Positions 1 through 7,697 of a DNA stretch of 10,475 nucleotides are shown in pieces. The position numbers were made by a program, and so were the translations under genes. Within the stretch, counting starts at the first letter, position 1, and every line of letters begins with the position of its first letter. The notes beneath the pieces are model-generated. The model saw only the letters and a list, made by a program, of their open reading frames with translations. It did not search any database and was not told where the DNA came from. The stretch is from Ettlia oleoabundans (lineage: Eukaryota > Chlorophyta > Chlorophyceae > Chlamydomonadales). The stretch covers positions 1,377-11,851 of the forward strand of contig JAAMXP010002186.1 of the NCBI GenBank assembly GCA_019693395.1, written 5' to 3'.

Positions 1-284
1 CGGGCCTCAGGGGTCAGAGACCCCCCCAAAAAATGTTCATGCCAAATGGATGGGAGTTGAAGAACAACAGAGTGATTTGGCTACGGTGCGGGCCACAATA
101 GCGGCGCTGCAACTTCTGTTCCCATTCCCATTAACCCTATCTCGCACTGCGGGCGAGTTGGACAAAAGTCGGTGGCAATATTGCGGCTGCTGCCTTTGCA
201 CCGGCTGGGCTGCAAGCCGGCCGATAAATGTGGTACACGTATAGAACTGCGGCTGCACCACCACCCACCCACCCGCCCACCCAC
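1..284 (-). other. Intron 2 of the hydrolase gene, continuing past the left edge
   Basis: On the minus strand this starts with the donor GTGGGTGGGCGGG at 284 and is phase 1. I searched it for an exon beginning with a frame that continues the C-x-x-C-I-G block and found none behind a good acceptor. At the extreme left the minus strand can be read as L-T-P-E-A, but no AG precedes it. I take the whole stretch as intron, with the next exon outside the window. Confidence 0.5.
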
Positions 285-872
285 CAATGCACTGAGGACA
301 GACGGAGGAAGGGGGCCAGAAGTCCTCTGCGTTGCGCCCGCAGCGGTGCATCAGCACCAGCACTCCCACTGCACCACGTTGGAAGAAAACCAAGGGGGGT
401 GACTCTCTAGAAGGTGATGCAAGGGTGCGTGGCGTGGCAGCAATGGGCGGTGCTCCCGTTGCGAAGCACCCACACGAGCTGACGCAATGGCATGTACTAT
501 ATGTGGCGCAACAGCGGGTTGCATGAGACATGAGAAGTCTTGGCCACTGTGGCTGCTGCTGTTGCGAGGGCAGCCCCCTGACCAGTTTGTGGGTGCTGCC
601 ATTTTTGGGGGTGCTGCACGTGCATTGGCACCCGCTGCCGCACCTGGGTCGCGCGGAACTTCGTAGTACCACCTGCGCCCGTCGGTGGTCTGGTTGACGG
701 GCATCATGAGCGGCAGGCCGTGGGAATTCAGCAGAGCATCAGCAGAAACTGGCACCACAGGGTCTGCCACCACCGCACATGGCAACAATACCAGCAGCAG
801 CACGGCTGCCACTACCAACGGGGCGGCTTGGGCTGCCACGCTGCTCCCCTTCTGTCGCCCTGTGCTGCGCAT
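285..872 (-). CDS. Alpha/beta-hydrolase with signal peptide, 5' exons only (partial)
   Basis: The start ATG is at 872-870. Exon 1 is 872-644 (76 codons plus one base), exon 2 is 368-285, and the intron 643-369 has a GTGCGG donor and a GGTGCAG acceptor. A further in-frame ATG lies upstream at 998, but the one at 872 puts a classical signal peptide at the N-terminus: basic residues, then a hydrophobic core at about residues 18-35, then Ala-Asp near residue 36-37. After splicing, residues 69-104 read Y-Y-E-V-P-R-D-P, then V-G-V-L-V-L-M-H, then C-G-R-N-A-E-D-F-W and C-P-Q-C-I-G. From memory this matches the N-terminal block of a plant and algal family of single-domain alpha/beta-hydrolases that reads roughly G-V-L-F-L-A-H-G-C, D-F-W, C-x-x-C-[IV]-G. 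The position usually occupied by Gly after His (residue 85) is Arg here. The nucleophile elbow and the rest of the triad lie left of the window, so the substrate is unknown; the signal peptide suggests secretion or an endomembrane location. Exon 2 ends at a GTGGGT donor (284). Confidence 0.72.
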
Positions 873-1868
873 GTCGAAAGGCAGCGGTAAACGCTGCAGG
901 ACTGGCTCCAAGTGGGACGGCAGTTGCTGGTGTTTAAACTGCGTCAACAGCAGGCGGCGAGCGGCGGTGAAGGGGGCGGTGTGGACTAGCGCATGCAAAC
1001 GCGTGGCTATAAGGGTCTCCGCCCATCTTTCAATGCCTTCCCCTCACCTGACTTAGAAACAAGCAGCGAGAGAGAGGGACGAAGGCGGACCGTGGCCCAC
1101 GCCCGTTTCGAGTGACACTCTTGTAGGGGTAGCCTGGCCAGCGAACGCAACGGTTCAGAATTAGCTTTTTCTGCCACCTGTATTGCCGGGGTGGACGTAG
1201 CGGTGGGATGGGTTGGGTCCCGCGTTGCCCGGTAGCTAAGACACCGCGTGAAGAGACCTGCTATATCACTTGTACTGAGAAATAAAGAGCGCACACGAGA
1301 ATCGCTCAGTCGCTCGCGACCCAATTTGAACCTGTGTCTATAGGATATGAACATCACATCTCTGCCGCTTTGCTGGCGCCGCCACCCAGCCGTCACCTTC
1401 CGCGGTCGCTCATTGGTTGCTCTGCTCGCGTCGTTCACATATTTACTACGTATACCACTCACATACAGTATAACCGGGAAGTGGGGCGTGGCAATGTAAG
1501 AACTGTCCTGCGCTCAGCCCAGTCGTCGCCTCAGCGGTCGATGCCTCCGACGGCTAGTTGGGAGCGCCGCACCAACTTGCATGGAACACAATGGAACTAT
1601 CGTCAACATGTCAAACTATACTTGGGGGCATTGATAGCATTTCAAAAACATGGAGGGCAGCAGAATTGCAGTCTGTTGTCCAGCATCAAGGCGACCGTTC
1701 CAGCGCTGTGTTGGCGGCGCCGCCACTTGTCACCGACGTTCCTTTCACATACATATGAAACGCGGCCGATTTGAATCACCCGCTCAGAACGTGCTGACGC
1801 CCTCTGAGCCCGTGCACGTCTCAGCAACACCAGAACTCGTCCACACCAACCCTACGCGTGTCCTAACT
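873..1868. promoter_or_regulatory. Divergent intergenic region between the hydrolase and the AIM-protein gene
   Basis: About 1 kb separates the two start codons, which point away from each other, so both 5' UTRs and both promoters should lie here. Visible elements are an inverted CCAAT box (ATTGG) near 1411-1415, TATA-like words near 1260 (CTATATCA), 1463-1475 (ACAGTATAACC) and 1748-1756, and an A/T-richer stretch at 1430-1480. Both strands hold open frames of about 150 codons here, but they show no family resemblance and no splice logic, so I treat them as chance. Transcription starts cannot be fixed from sequence alone. No G-protein, nutrient or heat-shock element was recognised with confidence. 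Confidence 0.5.
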
Positions 1869-4264
1869 ATGCAAGGTAAGCCGTTTCTTCATCACGTACA
1901 CGTTTACAAAGAAATTACACAGGTCCCAGCCGTGGGTTGGTGTCGGCGGAGCAGGAACCCTCTCCGAGACTTGAGACCTGCGCCCTTGGACTAGTGGCGG
2001 CGTGAGAACCGCCCGGTCTTGTTCGCTCACGCCGATCTCTCTGCGTGCAGAGCACCCGGGGGCGTCGTCCGGCGAGGACTGGGAGCTGGTGAGCTCCTCG
2101 TCTGACGAGAGCGAGCGCCATGCCCTTGCGGCGGAGGAAGCGGCACTCGCTGCGTCCTTCCTGCTGGCTGAGCCCATTGCTGCGCGGGCCGGCAGGACAG
2201 GCAACGCTGATGATGGTACAGAAGAAGCAACAGAGGGCGCGGTCCGTGGGGCTATGGCCGGCGCTCCCGCCCCCGGCAGCCCCGAACGCGCGCAGCTGCT
2301 GCGCATCATGGCGGCGCCCCCACCTGGGGCAGAGGGAAGCAGCGGGAGCAGCGAGCACCACCGCTTCCTGCTGCCGGCGGCGCTGTCAGACACGCTATCC
2401 ACCCTTCTGGCTGCGAATAAAGCGGGACCAGAGGCGGAGGTTGAAACCGGGGAGGCATCAGAAGCGGCAGAGGGTTTTTCCAGCACCCACCTGGCCGCTC
2501 TGTACTCTCCCGATGGTCACCCAACCGCCAGCACAGCCACCGCGGCAAGGGCTGCGCTGAGCAGCAGGAGCAGCAGCGGCGGCGAGCGGGTCCAGGTGCT
2601 GCCGCTGTCCCGGCCCATGGGCGAGGTGTCTTGGTGGGTGCCTGCCGCCCGGCCTGCCTTGCTGGTAGTGTGCCTCACTCAAGCCTCCATTCACATTCGC
2701 GAACGGTTTAATGTCTTGAATCTCTGTTCATGCTGACGAGATTCTGCCAGCTGTTATTGCACGAACTGCAGCAGCGTGGTCAAGTGCCGCTCAATTGAGC
2801 CCCTCAAAGAAGCCTCTTGCCAATTCTGAGCCCCCACCCATCCCCCACCCACCGCCTACCGCGCTGCTGATTGCTTGCCTTCCCTAGTTGCCGCTACGCC
2901 CCCGTCCCATGGCTTGTGCTCCACCCTCGCCTGCAGCGGCATCACGCTGCGCGTGGTACGATCCGATGAGCAGGAGGCACTTCAGGCGGCAATGATGGAC
3001 CTGGAGAAGAGGTGGGTTGATAGGTGGTGGATGGCAGGTAGCCGGTAGTGGAATGATGAACAGCAGGCATCCTTGCCGGTTTAAATAAATTGTGGGTGTA
3101 CGAGCAGGCGAAGAAGCAAGGGCACATAAAGGCGAGGGTTGCTAGGCTTGCTTGGTTTGTGCAGGGGCTTGGTGTAGCCGGGTAGAGGTGGGTATGGTGA
3201 GACGAAGTTGGGGGCACACAGCCGAAAGGGTATGAGGCTTGCTTAATTCAGCCTGGCGGATGCAACATCACAAGGGCGCGCACCGCGCTTTGGCCTTCAG
3301 CCTAGGATTCAATTGGGGGCAGCGGTTAATGCGGCTCCCAGGCTTGCTGCTGCTGGGTGGTGCTGCAGGGCTGCGCGGCGTGAGCAGGAGTTGACCATGG
3401 CTCGAATCCGCCTCTCCAGCGCACAGGTGGGTTGTGACTATTCAACAACGCTGAAGCCTCTCAGGATAGCGACGCATGGCATGTCACTGCACACTGCGGC
3501 TCAGCATGGCACAGCATGGCACGGTCCACCGCTCCAGCACGCTGCCGGCACAGGTGCAACCTGCATTGAGAGCACCTTTTCATTGAGGAAGATGCTGCTG
3601 TTTGCTCTGGGTCGCCCGTTTTTCCTCCGTAGCTCGCTCTGCGCAGCCAACGGGCGACTGGCACGTCAACTTCACACCGTGTAGTCACTCAATAATGCAC
3701 TGCTGAAGTTCTGCAGGCGGCTCTGGCCCAGGAGTCTCGGGAGTCCCACCGTTTCCGCCGCATCGCCCTCATTGCCTGCTCCATCTGGTGAGCCGCCTCT
3801 GTTGCCACCACCGCCTGCTGTTCTTGCTGTTGCCAATTTTGCTGTTGCCACACCTCCTGCTGTTCTTGTCGATAGCATTGTGTGTGTGCTGCCCAACCCC
3901 TGAACAACACCAGCACGAGGGAGAGCACCTTGTTATGAAACTGCTGTTGAGGAGCAGTGTTCAACCTACTCAACATTGCTGCTTGAATTGGCGTCCACCC
4001 ACCTGCAGTGCTTTCCTGGGGCTCAAGGCGCTGCTGGGCGGCCCCCTACACCAGGCCAGCGTGGCTGCCATGAGCGCCGCCGCCGGCTGCTCCTCTGGGG
4101 CCGCATCTTCCAGCAGCCGGGGCCCCAGCGTGACCGCCCACTCTCCCAAGGAACCTCGGTGTGCTGGCCCGTCGCTGGCGGGCCTGCATCCAAGCCAGCT
4201 GGCCGGCAGGCTGGAAAGCGGCTCGTGTGTTTTGCTGGAGCCGCTGGGTCCGTGCCTGGGCTGA
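1869..4264 (+). CDS. Putative Atg8-interacting (ATI-like) coiled-coil membrane protein, six exons
   Basis: Exons are 1869-1875, 2051-2633, 2937-3011, 3369-3426, 3717-3787 and 4009-4264. The sum is 1050 bases, or 349 residues plus TGA at 4262-4264. Every junction is GT-AG and all phases agree (1, 2, 2, 0, 2). Exon 1 carries only ATG CAA G before the strong donor GTAAGC. The N-terminus then reads M-Q-E-H-P-G, followed by E-D-W-E-L-V-S-S-S-S-D-E. W13-x-x-V16, flanked by acidic residues and serines, fits the Atg8-interacting motif (AIM/LIR). Residues about 30-195 are Ala, Glu and Ser rich and low in complexity. Residues about 205-256 are a charged heptad-like helix (L-E-K-R, R-R-E-Q-E-L), probably a coiled coil. 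R-R at 255-256 leads into a hydrophobic segment at about 257-270, possibly extending to 274 across K271. A Ser/Pro-rich tail of about 75 residues follows. The order N-terminal AIM then C-terminal membrane segment recalls plant ATI proteins, but overall similarity is untested. It could instead be an unrelated coiled-coil protein. Likely place: ER or another membrane, facing the cytosol. The gene structure is firmer than the function. Confidence 0.72.
1876..2050 (+). other. First intron of the AIM-protein gene (decides the start codon)
   Basis: Donor CAAG|GTAAGC at 1876 and acceptor CTGCGTGCAG at 2050. The large exon that follows is open upstream to about 2002 but has no in-frame ATG there; its first apparent start is GTG. 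Splicing from ATG CAA G restores frame exactly (phase 1) and supplies Met, which is why I place the start at 1869. Length is 175 bases. Confidence 0.65.
3796..3871 (+). repeat. CTGTTGCCA / CCTGCTGTTCTTG short repeats in intron 5
   Basis: Within intron 5 of the AIM-protein gene (3788-4008) the words CTGTTGCCA (three times) and CCTGCTGTTCTTG (twice, about 50 bases apart) recur. The stretch is pyrimidine-rich on the plus strand. It is a small degenerate simple repeat with no sign of coding or mobile origin. Confidence 0.5.
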
Positions 4265-5141
4265 GGATGGACCTTATAGGGAAGGACCTTGCTATCCTGG
4301 CTGACGACTCTACAGCTTTCTGGAGCTTTGAATGATAAAGTAAGGATAAGGCCCCTGGCTTTGCCAGTGAGAGATGCAGCAGAGGCGCAGCCGCATTTGT
4401 TTAAATGGCGGCGAGGTGACCCTGCTGCTCAACTTCTAACGGATGCATAGGAAAAGATGAAAATACAACGGCCTCTAGTTGGCAGCCGCCACCTGGCCCT
4501 TGGACCCAGCTGGCGCCCAAGGTGGCTCAGCGTGCCTAGCCTAGCGTGGTTTGCACAAAGCAAACCTCCCCAATGCTAACGATGCGAACAAATCAACACA
4601 CAATGCATTCATACACATACAGCCGCCATAAGCCTTCCAGCCTGTATACATCGGTTACACAAATTGCGGCCTTTCATTGGTTTGTGCTTTGCCTGCTCTC
4701 CTGTACATGTTCTTCAAGTGTTTCTGTCCCCCATTAGGCAGTGTACTGGCTCCTTTGTACCTTAAAAAAGGCCAGTGTACCGGCGCCTTTGTACCTTTCA
4801 AGAAGGGACTTTTTTGGCCACCACTCCCTTCCCCAACATTGTGTGATCTGCTCGCTCATTGCTCAACGAACCCCTGCATGCCCTTGTCGCTACTAAGTCA
4901 CCCATTAATAGGCTGCCGCTGCCCCAGGCATTCAATGCAAGCAGGCGTTCCCGTGCACCCCAGGACTCCCCTTTCGCTTACATATAGCTCTCCTTAACTT
5001 TTCTGCCCTCAGGCTCCCCATTCCAGTCCTTTCAACAACTGGTAGCACCTCGGCACCTCTAGCCTGCCCCATGCGACAACCGATTCCTTGTGCCGCCGTC
5101 TGCCTATGCTAGGCCTGTGTTCTGTTCCCCCTGGCCCCAGG
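4265..5141 (+). other. 3' flank / 3' UTR of the AIM-protein gene; no gene seen
   Basis: This runs from the stop codon to the first candidate exon of the next region. It is mostly C/T-rich with short open frames that lack family features. The green-algal polyadenylation word TGTAA is not found in the first 900 bases after the stop; the nearest is at 5186-5190, inside the unresolved region downstream, so transcript ends are uncertain. The only structured element is the tandem repeat at 4738-4805. Confidence 0.5.
4738..4805. repeat. Two-copy tandem repeat, unit about 34 bases
   Basis: Copy 1 (4738-4770) and copy 2 (4771-4805) both carry CAGTGTAC, then GG, then CCTTTGTACC, and end in an A-rich AAG. 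They differ by about five substitutions and a two-base length change. Each copy has GTAC twice, giving four GTAC words in 60 bases. It lies in non-coding sequence downstream of the AIM-protein gene. Confidence 0.75.
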
Positions 5142-5234
5142 CTTCTATTGACGTTCTCCGAACGACGTACGATGCATTTGGCAAATGTAATGGACAGGTA
5201 ACAGTTGGGAAAAAGTCCGTGACTGACGGAAAAG
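5142..5234 (+). other. Candidate exon with half-RRM character (unresolved)
   Basis: A reasonable acceptor (CTGGCCCCAG) ends at 5141. Reading in phase 0 gives D-V-L-R-T-T-Y-D-A-F-G-K-C at about 5151-5189, then K-V-A-V-A-V-R-Y near 5229-5252. This is the order expected of helix 1 and strand 3 (RNP1-like) of an RNA recognition motif, the domain that should precede the BPA1-like region. Possible donors are GTACGG (5247) or GTACAG (5252), so the exon may extend past the end given. I found no exon with strand 1 or a start codon, and no clean helix 2 exon. Codon use is less G/C-biased than in neighbouring exons. It may be a true exon, a relic or chance. Confidence 0.25.
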
Positions 5235-5344
5235 TTGCTGTGGCGGTACGGTACAGCACGCAGCGCAGTGGCCCCAGCCCAACGCCCCCCGTGCCGCTAC
5301 AGCGTAGTAGTTTGTCACCCCTGCAACGCGACTGATCTTTTCAG

Positions 5345-5468
5345 CATGGTTTTGGTCCTAGCGGTGCACACTGTGCAAGCTCCAAGTGCCAACGTGCCGT
5401 TCGCGGTCATCCTCCTTCAAGATCACATCACCAACCGCAAAGTTCCAGTTGACTTTCGCTGTAGGCAG
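5345..5468 (+). other. Candidate exon upstream of the BPA1-like core (unresolved)
   Basis: A very good acceptor (GATCTTTTCAG) ends at 5344 and a good donor (CAG|GTACGA) starts at 5469. ATG at 5346 opens a 41-codon frame whose end is phase 0 and joins exactly to the exon at 5651, which would give a 304-residue protein. The encoded peptide (M-V-L-V-L-A-V-H-T-V, later F-A-V-I-L-L-Q-D) resembles nothing I know and is not an RRM. The opposite strand of the same bases is also open and reads F-A-V-G-D-V-I-L-K-E-D-D, so the assignment of strand is uncertain. Confidence 0.3.
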
Positions 5469-5650
5469 GTACGAGTACAAAGCTCGCGGCCGCGTGCCTC
5501 GGTTGAAGTGCCAGGGTGCAGCGCCGACCTTGCTGTCGAGCTCGACTGCGAGAAATACGATGTCCGACGCGGTTTCATTAGGTCCGGCCTGCCCTGGGAC
5601 CCCAAACACAAACAAGCGATCCACGCGCCCTCGGGGGCCCTTCTTTGCAG

Positions 5651-6851
5651 CTTGTGCCGTCTTCCGGCGCCACAAGCACCAGCCTGTGGGATGTGAGCGA
5701 CGCAGCGGCCCTGAAGACATGGCTGGATGAGGTGGGTGCAGCGCCGCCCGCGGTGTCGCCTGCTGCTGCCTCGGGGGCCCATGCGCTGCTGTGGATGGCT
5801 GTCCGACCTGCACATCTGATGAGTCTCCTTCCTGCTTCCTTCTTGACTGTGCAGGCCATCAATGTGGACGTTGCACATAGCGTGTTTGAGGTGCAGGAGG
5901 AGTTTGCAATCGGGCTGGGCGAGGTGGCACGGGCGCGCGCGTCTGAAAAGGCAAGTGCCGCTTCCTGGGGCCTTCTTCCCACCGATCACTTGGGCACTTG
6001 ATTTTGATAATAATTTTATGGAAAGCTGGTCAAGGAGCAACTGTTGCAACCATTGCCTCTGATCAGCAGCTCACAGCTGAGACGTCGGTGCACATACTGC
6101 GGCGCTGCACTGCCGCTGCCTGGCCGTTGCATCCGCTCTTATCTTAGCGCTAGCGTTCCAGCTTGTGCATCTCCTCTTTACAGCGACAGCGTGCATTTCG
6201 TGCTTCCACCGTATCTGATCGCAGCACATTGTGTGAGCATTTGGCATGTGGGTGCAGGTGACAGAGGGGACCAAGGAGGTGGCGCAGAAGACGGGACGGG
6301 TGCTGGGTGCTGCAGCAAGTACCGTGGGCCAACAGGTGTGCGTGTGTGTGGGTGGGTGCTGCCGCATTGTCGCTTTACAGCTTTGCATTCAAACTGTACC
6401 GCAGCAATTGCCGTGGGCCAACAGGTGGGTGTGGATTTGGGTGCTGCCGCAGTTGTCATGGGGCAGCAGATGTGCGGCTGGGTGGTGGGTGTGCTTGACC
6501 ATAATTGTGCAGACCTGTTGTCTGCAGGGTGCTGAGTGCTGTCTTTTGCTGCATGGCTCCGAAAGCAGTCCGTACTTTGCCACCAACCAACATTCACACA
6601 TGCGCCACGCGCACACGCCCCCACCCCCCAACCACCATCACCACTCACATTCAAACACACTCCACCACCCCATCCCGGTAGGCCATCGAGTTGGACCACC
6701 GTCTGCGGCTGAGTGAGCGCGCCACCGCCGCCTCCACAGCCATTAAGGAAAGCGCGGTGGGGCGCAGCACCAGCGCAGCGCTGGGCCGCGTCGGCGTTGC
6801 AATGTCAGCAGGCACAAAGAAGATGCTGGAGCACGAAAAGGCGAGTGTGTG

Positions 6852-6885
<34 letters not shown>

Positions 6886-7606
6886 GGTGGTGGTGGTGCG
6901 TGAGCGTGGGGGTTTGGGGGGTTTATCTGCAGCACAGGGTGTTTTGTTTGTGGTAATTAGTCAGGGATGGTGTCTGTGGGCACAAAGGTGTTGGAGCATG
7001 AGCAGGTGAGTTGGTGGGTGAGTAGGTGTATTTTTAATTGGTGCGTGCTGGTTACGCATAGCACAAGCGCGTGTGGGCGCTTGAGTTGGTTGGTAAATGG
7101 GGCGTGCGTGTGCTGGGTGTTGGGAGGCGTACAGACTGTGTGGTGGAGGCGCCATGGGTGGTGTTGTGTGTGATCATGAGATCATGAATGCTGGGCTGTG
7201 GGAGAGTGGGACGGCTGCCAATTAATCAGAAGCGTGTGGTGCGGCGGCAGGACTGTCTGCCTCAACCAACAAGTAGTGTTCGGATGGATCGATACGTGTA
7301 GGTGCCATGGGTGTGGGTGTGCAGCAAGCCGGCTGTCATCACGGTAGCAGTGTTTGTGAGCGACTGTTTGGTGTCGTGTGTGTGTGTGTGCGTTTTATTG
7401 TAAGCATGTAGAGTCGTGCAACCAGCTGTGTGTGTTGGTGCGTGCTAGTGTGCTTGTGCCACAAGCATGTATAAGTGTTGTGCCTGCATTGTCGCAACGC
7501 TGTCGTTGTGTTCCTCCCTGGCCCCACATTGCCCGCACGTGGTGCAGGTTCACGCTGCAGCGCAGGAGGTGGGCCAATTATAGTTGTCCTTGGGTTGGGT
7601 TTGGGG

Positions 7607-7697
<91 letters not shown>

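Noticed and set aside
37..672. Single 211-codon minus-strand open frame
   Set aside because: Only its middle (285-368) is real coding sequence, as exon 2 of the hydrolase. The flanks are intron in the same frame; family text stops exactly at the GT donor and starts exactly after the AG acceptor.
1007..1462. 151-codon minus-strand open frame in the divergent intergenic region
   Set aside because: Arg/Ser-rich text with no motif, no splice logic and no conserved block. It overlaps an equally long frame on the other strand and lies where the promoters and 5' UTRs should be.
1863..2486. 207-codon minus-strand Ala/Ser-rich frame opposite the AIM-protein exon
   Set aside because: It is the antisense shadow of the G/C-rich exon 2, whose plus-strand reading is supported by five phase-consistent splices.
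3788..4264. Stand-alone 158-codon plus-strand gene
   Set aside because: Its first 74 codons are intron 5 read through. The acceptor at 4008 and the phase 2 match to the exon at 3717-3787 show that only 4009-4264 is coding.
6651..6935. Thr-His repeat protein on the minus strand
   Set aside because: Translation of the (GT)n microsatellite; the repeat is present in every frame.
7172..7190. GATCATGA direct repeat as an attachment or operator site
   Set aside because: Eight bases repeated once inside a eukaryotic intron, with no associated mobile element or regulator.
7553..7580. Another decayed copy of the V-G-Q exon end (A-A-A-Q-E-V-G-Q-L then stop)
   Set aside because: Only a few codons match and GCAGCG and GTGGGCCAA words are common here; too short to separate from chance.
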